Assembly (NCBI RefSeq): GCF_009498275.1
Contig: NZ_CP045643.1
Span: forward strand, 434,001-498,000
Source of the DNA: Streptomyces fagopyri
Lineage (GTDB): Bacteria > Actinomycetota > Actinomycetes > Streptomycetales > Streptomycetaceae
Direction of reading: 5' to 3'
DNA: 64,000 nt
Part shown: positions 49,722-58,409 of the stretch, piece by piece
How the letters are laid out: every line of letters begins with the position of its first letter
How positions within the stretch are numbered: position 1 is the stretch's first letter
Made by a program: the position numbers and the translations under genes
Notes under the pieces: generated by a model
Databases searched by the model: none
Told to the model about the DNA's origin: nothing
Seen by the model: only the letters and a program-made list of their open reading frames with translations

Positions 49722-50609
49722 TCAGCCTGTGGTTACGGCATAGGGGAGTTCGAAGCGTGAGCGGTGCTCGTTGACGAACTCCTCGACCGTCTGGAGGGAC
49801 TGTCCGGTGATGCGGGGGGCGGTGTCGGTGACGCCGGCCAAGCGGCCTTCCTGCTGGTCGATGGTGACCGCCTCGAAGTGCTTCAGCTTGGCGGTGTCAC
49901 CGGGCTCGCCGATCAGCTCCAGGAACGTCGTCACGGTCACCTGCTCGAACGGGAGGTCGCGGCCCAGGACCCGGCCGACCTCGGCCGCGAGTTCCTCGTG
50001 GCTGTACTCGACCGGACCGGTGAGGGTGTAGACCCCGCCGGCGTGTTCTTCAGGTCGAGTGAAGATCTTGGCCGCGGTCAGTGCGATGTCACTGCCGGCG
50101 ATCGGCGCGAAGCGGCTGTCGGCGTTGAAGGGCATGACGTAACGGCCGTAACGGATCAGCCCGGAGATGTAGAGCAGCCACTGCATGAAGAACCCGTTCC
50201 GCAGGTGCGTCGCGGGCACTCCGGACCAGTTGAAGACCTGCTCGGACAGCCAGTGGTTCTGCGTCGCCTTGCTGCGCGCGTCGTGACGCGACTGGATGTG
50301 CGACATGTTCACTACGAGGTCGAGGTCTTGTTCCCTGGCAGCCTGCGCGAACATCACGGCTGCCTCCACCAGACCCTCGCCGACCGGGTAGTTGAAGTAC
50401 GCGCGCTGTACGCCCTTCAGAGCCGCGCGCACCTCACGGAAGTCCAGGAGGCTCCCGAAGGCGACCTCGGCACCCTTGTCCCGCAGTCGCTGCGCCCGCT
50501 CGTCGTCCGTACGGACCATCGCCCGTACGTGAAAACCCTCTTCGATCAAGCGATCGACCATGGGTCGGCCGGTCTCACCGTTCGCCGTCGTGACCAGGAC
50601 CGTGGCCAT
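49722..50609 (-). CDS. NmrA-family NAD(P)-binding protein
   Basis: A 295-residue protein with the N-terminal motif VLVTTANGETGRPMVDRLIEEG, a variant of the NmrA/quinone-reductase-2 dinucleotide loop, then GSLLDFREVRAALKGVQRAYFNYP, LVVNMSHIQS and HLRNGFFMQWLL. The C-terminal GGVYTLTGPVEYSHEELAAEVGRVLG is typical of this branch. ATG at 50609 follows GGTGAGG. Likely an NADPH-linked reductase or redox sensor; substrate unknown. It is not part of an operon. Confidence 0.88.
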   Translation of the reverse strand: MATVLVTTANGETGRPMVDRLIEEGFHVRAMVRTDDERAQRLRDKGAEVAFGSLLDFREVRAALKGVQRAYFNYPVGEGLVEAAVMFAQAAREQDLDLVVNMSHIQSRHDARSKATQNHWLSEQVFNWSGVPATHLRNGFFMQWLLYISGLIRYGRYVMPFNADSRFAPIAGSDIALTAAKIFTRPEEHAGGVYTLTGPVEYSHEELAAEVGRVLGRDLPFEQVTVTTFLELIGEPGDTAKLKHFEAVTIDQQEGRLAGVTDTAPRITGQSLQTVEEFVNEHRSRFELPYAVTTG

Positions 50610-51009
50610 ATCCTCACCCCTTCGCTCCGCAGGTCCCGCCGGTGCGGCCGGTGCGGCCGGTGCGGCCGACCACGCGGATCAGCTCCGGAGGGGTCGTCGT
50701 GTGCGGCCTGGGCCATGGCCATCGCCGCGGCCTCACGTACCCAGCGCCGTCCGGCGCCGAGGCGCCCATGCGGTGAATCCCGGTTCGGGCACCCGCCGGC
50801 GTACCCGGGTGCACCGCCTCCGGACGTCCGAGTCAAGGCTCACCGGCTTCGCAGGGACCGCCTCCGGACCTCGCCACTTCTCATCGTAGGGGTTCCGGGC
50901 GAAGCGTGGCCTGTCGAGCCCGCGCATGGCACGCACTGCCGGACCGGCCGTGCGCATGGCGCACACTTCCCGACCGGCCGCCCCCGGGCGGACCGTCACG
51001 TCAACCGCG
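50610..51009. other. Gene-free stretch upstream of the NmrA-like gene
   Basis: Contains the 9-base tandem repeat and GC-rich sequence; no gene is recognisable before the IS110 remnant begins at about 51010. Confidence 0.4.
50639..50670. repeat. Short tandem repeat, 9-base unit GGTGCGGCC, about 3.5 copies
   Basis: Consecutive GGTGCGGCC units in the leader of the NmrA-like gene. Probably slippage-generated and of little functional meaning. Confidence 0.7.
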
Positions 51010-51369
51010 GCCTGCCGGGGTCGTACGAGAGCGGTGAGCGTGAGATCGAGGTCGGCGACGGCAGCACCGTCCCGACCGCGGCCCACCTCGCCGCCCGCAC
51101 AGGGCTCGCCCCCGCGACCCGCAGTCCAGGCTCCCTCGATCCGCGGCCGACAGTCCTTCCCAGGCGAAACAAGCAGCTCAAACGGGCCGTCTCCTGTCCG
51201 CATCCGCCGCCCTGGGCGACCCGGCGTCCCGGGCCCACTCGGCGAGAGGACCGCGCGAGGCGAGCACCCCACCCAAGCACTGCTCCGCCTCGCCCGACGA
51301 CCAGCCGACGTCCCCTTCACGATGCTCCGAGACGGCGTCTTCCACGCATCACGTCCAACGGCAGCAGTC
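51010..51369 (+). pseudogene. IS110-family transposase, 3'-end remnant
   Basis: The plus strand reads IEVGDGSTVPTAAHLAARTG, LAPATRSPGS and RRNKQLKRA in one frame, then after frameshifts HTQALLRLARRPADVPFTMLRDGVF in another. These are the C-terminal transposase_20-type motifs of IS110 elements (GLAPATR...NKQLKRA...LARR..D...AMLRDG). The N-terminal DEDD-type domain is absent and the frame is broken at least once, so the element is dead. It abuts the 3' end of the gene at 51368-51859. Confidence 0.8.
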
Positions 51370-51859
51370 AGCCGATCGGCGGTTCCGCCAGCAGCACCAC
51401 CCGGTCGGACTCGACGTCGAACCCCAGCACCGGATGACTCCGGTCCCCGTCGCCCTCGGGCGTCATCACCACCCGTTTGCCCAGTCGGCGCCCGATCGCA
51501 CAGAGAAATCCGCACAGCACGTCCAGCCGCTCCTGCCCCTGCAACTCCAGCAGGTCCACGTCAAAACCGATCTCCTCAGCCGACTCCAACCGGAAGATCG
51601 CCAGCACGTCCGGCGCCGGCCAGACCCGCAGATCCGCGCAGTCGGCGTCGGCAGGCCGTGACAGCACCTCCCAGGCGCGCGGCCATGGCATGACGACACC
51701 GCCCTCGGAGTACTCACTCCGCCAGCCACTCGCAACGACCAGATCGAGGACCGCCTGCCAATCCTCCACCCCAGCCCCCGTCACCCACACATCCGGAAGG
51801 CGCCCCTCCCACTCAAGGTCGAAGAAGCCCCTCACGTCATCCCACAGCAGCTCGGACAC
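51368..51859 (-). CDS. Hypothetical protein, 163 residues
   Basis: A soluble acidic protein (MSELLWDDVRGFFDLEWEGR, WQAVLDLVVASGWRSEYSEGG, DVLAIFRLESAEEIGFDVD, LDVLCGFLCAIGRRLGKRVVMTPEGD) with good codon bias and no signal or membrane segment. The composition and size resemble bacterial polymorphic-toxin immunity proteins, but no toxin gene is visible and I do not recognise the family. It lies directly beside an IS110 remnant. Confidence 0.75.
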   Translation of the reverse strand: MSELLWDDVRGFFDLEWEGRLPDVWVTGAGVEDWQAVLDLVVASGWRSEYSEGGVVMPWPRAWEVLSRPADADCADLRVWPAPDVLAIFRLESAEEIGFDVDLLELQGQERLDVLCGFLCAIGRRLGKRVVMTPEGDGDRSHPVLGFDVESDRVVLLAEPPIG

Positions 51860-52204
51860 CAGGCAATGCTGACCTCACCCCGAGCACAAACGCACCCGGT
51901 TTTCCTTGACCGAGCCCACAGACACTCCCCCACCGGGCCACACCGCGTTCCACAGCCCCACCACCCCGATCGGTGCGATTCCGCCGCGGGGCCCGCTCGC
52001 CACGGTCGCCGGGTGCCGCGCGCAGGCCGTACGCAATATGCGGCTGGTGACTCAAGGCTCCTGACCAACAGGCCGGTTGACGACATCTTGTCCCCGTCGT
52101 GACGCCTGTGGTTGAGTGACATACAAGAGAATTGAAACGATTCAATCGCGACGAGACGGCGTTCGTTCCGCGCGCCGAACCGTCTGCCGTCGATGGAGGA
52201 AAGC
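51860..52204. other. Promoter region of the rhamnosidase gene
   Basis: Divergent region with a LacI-like operator at 52131-52146 near its right end. No gene supported. Confidence 0.45.
52131..52146. promoter_or_regulatory. LacI-type operator candidate for the GH78 gene
   Basis: ATTGAAACGATTCAAT pairs at seven of eight positions around a central CG, 58 bases before the start. The TTGAAnCGnTTCAA layout is common at LacI-family sugar operators. Confidence 0.65.
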
Positions 52205-55200
52205 GTGAGAAAGCGCAGGATGGCTGTCGGGTTGATGCTGTCTTTCGTAGTGGCCGCGTCAGGGTTGGGGGCGACGCCCGGGGCGGCGGCGGTGTCCGTT
52301 CCCGATCTCCGACAGAGCCTGGACGCGAACGGGGCATCGCTCGTGGTGAGCGGGCTCGAAGTCGAGCATCAGGTCCAGCCGTTGGGTGTCGACGTCCCCC
52401 GGCCGAGGCTGAACTGGCAGGTGGCCCCAGGGCGTGGCGCGGCCGGTCGCACCACGGTCGGGCAAGTGGCGTACGAGGTCGAGGTGTCGACGTCGCAGGG
52501 CGGCAAGGGAGAAGTGTGGGACAGCGGGCGTGTGCGCTCCTCCCGGTCCTTCGACGTGACGTACGGCGGTCCCGCTCTCACGTCACGTACGCGCTACTAC
52601 TGGCACGTACGGGTCTGGGACGGTGCGGGGAAGGCGTCGCCATGGAGTGACGAAGCGCGATTCGAGACGGCCTTCGTCAACCCTGGTGATTTCCGAGGCA
52701 CTTGGATCGGGGCGCACGCGAAGGCGCCCGCGCTGCGGCTGGATGACGCGAACTGGATCTGGTATCCCGAAGGCAACCCGTCCGACTCGGCTCCCGCCGG
52801 TTCGCGCTACCTGCGCCGGACCTTCGACCTGCCCGCCGAGGCGCGGATCAGCACGGCGGAGATGCAGCTCACCGCCGACGACCGCTTCACCCTGTTCGTC
52901 AACGGTACCGAGGTGACGAGTTCCGCGCGCGTCGCGGACTCCTGGAGGACCGCGAGCATCGTCGACATCGCCCCGTACCTGCGCACAGGCGCCAATGTGC
53001 TGGCGGTGGAGGCGACCAACACCAATCAGGGGCCGGCGGGCGCACTCGGAAGCCTGCACTTCGAGGGGGCGGGATCACCGGCCGACGTCGTCACCGACGA
53101 CAGCTGGAAGGCCTCGGACTCCGCGGACGACGGGTGGGAGCAGCCCGGGTACGACGACGCGGCGTGGCCGCACGCCATCGAGGCCGCCCCCTACGGATCC
53201 GGTCCCTGGGGCCGGTCGGTGTCGGCTCCGCCCGCGCCCGAGACACTGCTGCGGGACGAGTTCACCGCGGGCAAACCCGTCGCCTCGGCACGAGCCCATA
53301 TCGCGGGCCTCGGCTACAACAAGCTCTACCTGAACGGCCGGCGCATCGGCGACCGGGAACTCGAACCCGGATTCACGGTGTACGACAAGACCGTCCTGTA
53401 CTCGACGTACGACGTCACGGACGCGCTGCGTACCGGCGGCAACGCCATCGGGGTCAGCCTGGGCCGCGGTTTCTACGCGATGACCAACCCGGACGAGTGG
53501 AAGGCGTCTTCGTGGTGGGGCGAGCCCAAACTCAAGCTGGAGCTCGACATCACCTACACCGACGGCAGTCACCAGCAAGTGCTCAGCGACAGCGGGTGGA
53601 AGGTGTCCGACGGGCCGACGACCACGCAGTCGCTCTGGTTCGGAGAGACCTACGACGCCCGCGCGGAGCAGCCCGGCTGGGACCGCCCCGGCTTCGGGGA
53701 CGCCACCTGGCGCCCCGCGCTGAGCGTCGACGGGCCCAAGGGCACGCTCCGCTCGGAGAGCTTCCCGCCCATCAAGGTCACCGATCACCTGAAGGCCGAG
53801 CGGACCACCACCCCGGCTGAGGGCACCCACGTCTACGACTACGCGAGTCCCACAGCCGGTTGGGCGCGCATCGGCGTCCAGGGTCCCGCCGGGGCGACGG
53901 TCACCGTCACCTACGGCGAGAAGCTGCGGGCCGACGGCACGGTCGACAACACCGGTGCCTACGGGATGGCGTTGCAGACCTACTCGTACACCCTCAGGGG
54001 TGACGGGGTGGAGCACTATCAGCCGAGCTACAGCTACGCCGGTTTCCGCTACGCCCAGGTCGTCGTCCCCCAAGGCGTCACCCTCAAGTCGGTAGACGGG
54101 ATGAGGGTCCACACGGCGGTGGCGTCCACCGGTGGCTTCACCAGTTCGAGCGACCTGCTGAACCGCTACCAGGACGCCCAGGCCGACACGATCCTCAACA
54201 ACCTGCACTCGATCCCGACCGACACACCCATGTACGAGAAGCGCCCCTACACGGCCGACGGCTTCCTTTACGCGGACTCGGCGATCGCGAACTTCGACAT
54301 GCGCAACTTCTACGAGAACTGGATGCGCTCGCACCGCGACGACCAGAACGAGGACGGCTCGATCGGCCCCACCGTGCCCACCACCGAGTCGGGCAAGCAG
54401 GTCAAGGACCCCATCTGGTCGGCGAGTTACATCCTCGGCACCTGGGACCTGTACTGGTACTACGGCGACACCGAGGCGGTGGCCGACAACTACGACGGCA
54501 TGAAGGCCTGGCTGGCGTACTACGAGCACGACATCAGCGGCACCGGCGGCATCTACACCGGCTTCAGCTACGGCGACTGGCTCTCCCCGGAAGGCGCCAA
54601 CGCCCCTGAGGGCACCCGGCTCTCAGGAACCGCGTACATCTACCTCACCGCGACACGGCTCGCGACCATGGCCGAGGCGTTGGGCCACGATGCCGACGCG
54701 CGGCACTTCGACGCCTTCGCGGCCAAGGTCAAGGACACCTTCAACGCCACCTTCTACAGCCCGGACAAGGAGGCCTACTACGACAACGAAGCCGCCGGAT
54801 ACCGGCAGACGTCGAACCTGCTCCCGCTGAGCTTCGGTCTGGTGCCGAAGGAGCACCGCCGAGCCGTGGTCGACAACCTCGTCGCGGACATCCACACCCG
54901 CGGCGACCACCTGGACACCGGCGCTCTCGGGACCAAGGTGCTCCTGCCGGTCCTCACCGAGGCCGGCCACGCCGATCTGGCGTACACGGTGGCCACCAAC
55001 CCGACCTATCCCGGCTGGGGATACTGGTTCGAGGGACTGGGTGCCACGACCATGTGGGAGGAGTGGAACGCCAACTCGCGCTCGCACGACCACGCTTTCA
55101 CGGGAACGGTGGACGACTGGCTGTACCAGGGTGTCGCCGGCATCGAAGCCACCGCACCCGGCTACACGAAGATGACGATCCGACCCCACGTCGTCGGTGA

Positions 55201-55447
55201 CCTGACGCACGCATCCGCCCATGTCCAGTCACCACTCGGCCGGATCACCTCGTCGTGGACACGGACGCGGGGACACTTCACGCTCCGGGTCGACGTACCG
55301 GTGGGGGCGACCGCGGAGGTCCTCGTCCCGGTCAGCGGCCGACAGGCGGTGCACGCGCCCGCGACCGCGACGGCCGGCGAACACAAGGCCGGGTACGCCC
55401 ACTTCACCGTGGGCGCGGGGAGCCACCTGTTCCGCGTGACGGGATAG
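52205..55447 (+). CDS. Secreted GH78 alpha-L-rhamnosidase
   Basis: A 1080-residue exported enzyme. GTG at 52205 is chosen because GGAGGAAAG lies 2-10 bases before it; the ATG 12 bases upstream overlaps that site. After a signal peptide come beta domains (VEHQVQPLGVDVPRPRLNWQV is the family opener), then the (alpha/alpha)6 catalytic barrel. In DTPMYEKRPYTAD, Asp673, Glu678 and Asp685 keep the spacing of Asp567, Glu572 and Asp579 of Bacillus RhaB, although the usual GWTGD reads PYTAD. MWEEWN supplies the candidate base Glu952. The enzyme removes terminal alpha-L-rhamnose from plant glycosides and pectic polymers. Confidence 0.92.
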   Translation: MRKRRMAVGLMLSFVVAASGLGATPGAAAVSVPDLRQSLDANGASLVVSGLEVEHQVQPLGVDVPRPRLNWQVAPGRGAAGRTTVGQVAYEVEVSTSQGGKGEVWDSGRVRSSRSFDVTYGGPALTSRTRYYWHVRVWDGAGKASPWSDEARFETAFVNPGDFRGTWIGAHAKAPALRLDDANWIWYPEGNPSDSAPAGSRYLRRTFDLPAEARISTAEMQLTADDRFTLFVNGTEVTSSARVADSWRTASIVDIAPYLRTGANVLAVEATNTNQGPAGALGSLHFEGAGSPADVVTDDSWKASDSADDGWEQPGYDDAAWPHAIEAAPYGSGPWGRSVSAPPAPETLLRDEFTAGKPVASARAHIAGLGYNKLYLNGRRIGDRELEPGFTVYDKTVLYSTYDVTDALRTGGNAIGVSLGRGFYAMTNPDEWKASSWWGEPKLKLELDITYTDGSHQQVLSDSGWKVSDGPTTTQSLWFGETYDARAEQPGWDRPGFGDATWRPALSVDGPKGTLRSESFPPIKVTDHLKAERTTTPAEGTHVYDYASPTAGWARIGVQGPAGATVTVTYGEKLRADGTVDNTGAYGMALQTYSYTLRGDGVEHYQPSYSYAGFRYAQVVVPQGVTLKSVDGMRVHTAVASTGGFTSSSDLLNRYQDAQADTILNNLHSIPTDTPMYEKRPYTADGFLYADSAIANFDMRNFYENWMRSHRDDQNEDGSIGPTVPTTESGKQVKDPIWSASYILGTWDLYWYYGDTEAVADNYDGMKAWLAYYEHDISGTGGIYTGFSYGDWLSPEGANAPEGTRLSGTAYIYLTATRLATMAEALGHDADARHFDAFAAKVKDTFNATFYSPDKEAYYDNEAAGYRQTSNLLPLSFGLVPKEHRRAVVDNLVADIHTRGDHLDTGALGTKVLLPVLTEAGHADLAYTVATNPTYPGWGYWFEGLGATTMWEEWNANSRSHDHAFTGTVDDWLYQGVAGIEATAPGYTKMTIRPHVVGDLTHASAHVQSPLGRITSSWTRTRGHFTLRVDVPVGATAEVLVPVSGRQAVHAPATATAGEHKAGYAHFTVGAGSHLFRVTG

Positions 55448-55786
55448 CCCTCCCGAACCGTCGCTCCCCCACGGCGTGTTGAGAGACGCGTCGGCCGGAA
55501 CACAGTTCACGGTCGGCGCGTCAGGGGCGGCCTTGCCGAACCCGCCCCTGACGCGGGTGGACCGAGCCGCGGCGGCACAGGGACGACCGACCGGCTGACC
55601 CGGCCGGTCAGTCGGCAGAGGATTGTCGGAAGCCGCGGCGACATGCTCTGCGGCGACAGCCTGGGGCCGGCCACCGGATGCCGGCGAGCGGCCTGCCACG
55701 CGGGTCCGCTTCCGCGCCGGGTGTCCGCGGTCCGACGTGGACCGCGAACAGCCGGCGCGGCGAGAGCTCTCAGGGGCGCAGGGCGG
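55448..55786. other. Gap between convergent GH78 and CutC genes
   Basis: No gene. A 10-bp stem (one G-T pair) at 55591-55615 is the only structure and could be a weak shared terminator. Confidence 0.4.
55591..55615. terminator. Possible weak bidirectional terminator
   Basis: Arms 55591-55600 and 55606-55615 pair over 10 positions with one wobble, loop of 5 bases. It lies 144 and 172 bases from the two convergent stops, so its role is tentative. Confidence 0.35.
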
Positions 55787-56665
55787 TCAGTACGCCGTCC
55801 GCGTCTCCAGCATTCTCCTGGCCTCGGCGACCACTGCCGGGTCGGTGACGAAGTGGGTGTCCTGCTCGGCGGACGCGCTGGAGGCACCGAGGGGTATCCA
55901 CGCGGCCCCGCGCCGGGGTTCGGCGCGACGCTTCGCCGAGAGGTGGACGGCGGCCACCCCGGCGGCGGTCAGGGCCGGGATGTCGCCGGGACTCACCCCG
56001 CCGCCCGCCATCACCTGTACACCGGGCGCGGCTTCGACCATGGCGGCGAGGCGGGTCAGCCCCTGCCCGGCGGCCGGGGCGCCGCCGGAGGTGAGCACCC
56101 GGGTGAGCCCCAGGGCGGGCAACAGCGCGGCGGTGGCGACCGGGTCCGCGGACAGGTCGATCGCGCGGTGCAGTGTCACCTCGACAGGGCGGCCCGCGTC
56201 GTGAGCCGCCGCGGCGAGGCGGGTGACGGCAGCGGTGTCGAGGCTGCCGTCGGCGGTGAGCGCGCCGACGACCACGCCGGAGGCTCCGGAGGCGATCACG
56301 GAGCGCACCTCGGCGACCATCAGGGCGGTCTCCTCGGCGTCGTGGACGAAGTCGCCCGGTCGGCAGCGGACCAGCACCTGAACCGGCAGGCCCACGGCGG
56401 CGACCGCCTCGACCAGGGCGGCAGACGGGGTCAGACCGCCCAGTTCCAGACCGGTGCAGAGTTCGACGCGGTCGGCTCCGTGGTCGAGGGCGACACGGGC
56501 GCCGGCCGGTGAGGTGACGGCGATCTCCAGTGCGGGCCGTGGTACCTGTCCGTCCGTGCCGGGCTGCCCGCGTCCGGGAATCTCGGCGTAGGGCACCGGT
56601 GCGGGGGCCTGACCCGCACCGGCGGTGCGCGACGGATCGAGAGGCCTGGTGGTGCGCTCGCTCAC
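55787..56665 (-). CDS. cutC: CutC-family protein
   Basis: A 292-residue TIM-barrel protein of the CutC family. An N-terminal extension of ~45 residues precedes LEIAVTSPAGARVALDHGADRVELCTGLELGGLTPS, the family opening. VQVLVRCRPGDFVH, PVEVTLHRAID, RVLTSGGAPAAGQGL and VMAGGGVSPGDI are further conserved stretches. CutC is annotated as a copper-homeostasis protein, but evidence for direct copper handling is weak in many bacteria and the barrel looks enzymatic. GTG at 56665 overlaps the M81 stop (GTGA), so it is translationally coupled to the peptidase gene. The pairing suggests a metabolic rather than copper role; that is inference. Confidence 0.9.
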   Translation of the reverse strand: MSERTTRPLDPSRTAGAGQAPAPVPYAEIPGRGQPGTDGQVPRPALEIAVTSPAGARVALDHGADRVELCTGLELGGLTPSAALVEAVAAVGLPVQVLVRCRPGDFVHDAEETALMVAEVRSVIASGASGVVVGALTADGSLDTAAVTRLAAAAHDAGRPVEVTLHRAIDLSADPVATAALLPALGLTRVLTSGGAPAAGQGLTRLAAMVEAAPGVQVMAGGGVSPGDIPALTAAGVAAVHLSAKRRAEPRRGAAWIPLGASSASAEQDTHFVTDPAVVAEARRMLETRTAY

Positions 56666-58185
56666 TCGTCGCCCCCGGTGAGCGGCTGGTCGGAGGCCGG
56701 GATGACGCGGGCCGTCAGGTCCGGGGCGGCCATGTCACGGTCGAAGGGGAACATCGGGCGGCGGATGCGGCGGTGACCGAGGCGCACCAGGTCCTGGTCG
56801 ACACCGCCGGGGGTGAGGGCCATCTTCCAGCCGACCGACATGTCGAACAGTTCGGGCTCCAGGTAGCCGATCTTGACGATCACGATGTCGGCGGAGCGCG
56901 GTTCGAGGTCGAGGTCGGTGAAGTCGTGCTCGTGGTGATAGGGCTTGCGCAGCCTGGTGAGGATCGCGTACACGCTGCCGACGCGGATGACGACCTCGGT
57001 CTCGGCGTCGCGGTCGCCGTGCCGGATCGCGTGGACCACGCCGGTGAGGGTGACGGGGCCGGCGTGCCGGTCGTCGACCTCCGCGCCGGCGGTGACGGTG
57101 ACGGTGGCGCCGATCCCGGCGGCGACGGCGGTCTCGATCGCGGCGGGGGCGGGTACCGAGGCGTAGATGACGGTCGGGCCGTCCTCCTTCTGGAACTCGG
57201 GACGTTCCAACAGCCGGGTCAGACCCCAGGTGACGTCGCCGGCGCCGCCCGCGGTGGGGTTGTCGCCGGTGTCGCTGATGAAGTACGGCCGCAGGTCGGT
57301 GGCGAGGGCCTCGTCGAGGAGTTCGTCGTAGGTGCCGGTCGGGGCGACGAAGTCGAAGTCGTGGCGGGCGTCCCAGAAGCCCCGGGCGAGGCGTTCGGCC
57401 CCGGCCGAGACCGCCGCCGTGTCGTCGCCGGTGACGACCACGACGGCGCGGTTGCGGGGTTCGTCCGCCCAGGCGTAGCCGACCCAGATGGCGGCGTCGG
57501 TCACGCCGTCGGCGGCCTCGACCTCGTCGACGGCCGCGTACACGCTCTTCGCGGGTTCGATCCGGGTGGAGGTCTGCTCGCCGGCCAGCAGCACGGGGAC
57601 GGGCACCCACGCCTTGACCGGGCGCGGGCCGCCGGACACCAGCAGCTCGACCAGGTTGCGTACGGCGCGCTCCTTGGTCTCCATGTGGTCCTCGTGCGGG
57701 GCCATGCGGTAGCAGGTGATCAGGTCGCTGCGGTGGGCCAGTTCGCGGGAGACGTTGCCGTGCAGGTCCATCGAGGTGGAGACGATCACGTCCGGGCCGA
57801 CGGTGGCGCGGACGCGCTCCAGCAGTACGGCCTCGGCGTCGTCGATCCCTTCGACGGTCATGGCGCCGTGGATGTCGTACCAGAGACCGTCGAGCCGGGG
57901 CAGCGCGGCGAGGCGTTCGATCAGTTCGTCGGTGAGCGCGGTCCAGGCGGCGGCGGTGACGGTGCCGCCGGGCAGCGACTTGCCGACCAGGGCGCCGTGC
58001 CATTCGGCGGCCTCGCGCAGTTCCTCGCCCGGGGCGAGGAAGGGGTACCGCTCCAACACCTCGGCACCGCGCGAGGGATGGAAGGCGGGCGCCTCGGTGC
58101 GGGCGGGAGAGAAGGTCGAGGACTCGATGCCGAGGCCGGCGACGGCGATGACCGGGCGGGCATGGGCGGTGCGGGTGTGCGACAT
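56662..58185 (-). CDS. M81-family metallopeptidase (MlrC-like)
   Basis: A 507-residue cytoplasmic protein. The M81/DUF1485 N-terminal domain includes AGLGIESSTFSPART, WYDIHGAMTVEGIDDAEA, DLHGNVSRELAHRSDLITCYRMAPHEDHMETKERA with clustered His/Asp/Glu residues for zinc, and AWADEPRNRAVVVVTG. The C-terminal domain has FISDTGDNPTAGGAGDVTWGL. The family includes microcystinase MlrC, which cleaves linearised microcystin containing a beta-amino acid; most members are uncharacterised amidohydrolase-like enzymes. ATG at 58185 follows GAGGAG. It forms an operon with the CutC gene and lies beside a ROK regulator and a peptide-type importer, which suggests intracellular cleavage of an imported amide. Confidence 0.92.
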   Translation of the reverse strand: MSHTRTAHARPVIAVAGLGIESSTFSPARTEAPAFHPSRGAEVLERYPFLAPGEELREAAEWHGALVGKSLPGGTVTAAAWTALTDELIERLAALPRLDGLWYDIHGAMTVEGIDDAEAVLLERVRATVGPDVIVSTSMDLHGNVSRELAHRSDLITCYRMAPHEDHMETKERAVRNLVELLVSGGPRPVKAWVPVPVLLAGEQTSTRIEPAKSVYAAVDEVEAADGVTDAAIWVGYAWADEPRNRAVVVVTGDDTAAVSAGAERLARGFWDARHDFDFVAPTGTYDELLDEALATDLRPYFISDTGDNPTAGGAGDVTWGLTRLLERPEFQKEDGPTVIYASVPAPAAIETAVAAGIGATVTVTAGAEVDDRHAGPVTLTGVVHAIRHGDRDAETEVVIRVGSVYAILTRLRKPYHHEHDFTDLDLEPRSADIVIVKIGYLEPELFDMSVGWKMALTPGGVDQDLVRLGHRRIRRPMFPFDRDMAAPDLTARVIPASDQPLTGGDE

Positions 58186-58409
58186 GGCTCCTCGTGCGGG
58201 GTAGTGCGGAGTGGGCGGTGCGGAAGGCTTGGTGCGCGAGCCTCGGGGTGCTGTCCGGGATCCGGGCCACGGGCGGGTCCCGGGCCCCGGACTTTCTTCG
58301 CTTCCTTCAGGACTTCGTTTCCGGCAGGAAGCCGGGTGTCGGCGGTTCCGGCCCCGTCGGACGCTGCCCGGGGCGGGAGTTGGGCCGAGGCGGGACGTTT
58401 TGGGCGGCG

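Noticed and set aside
50639..50670. GGTGCGGCC tandem repeat as a regulatory iteron set
   Set aside because: Only about 3.5 short GC-rich copies and no replication gene nearby; slippage is simpler.
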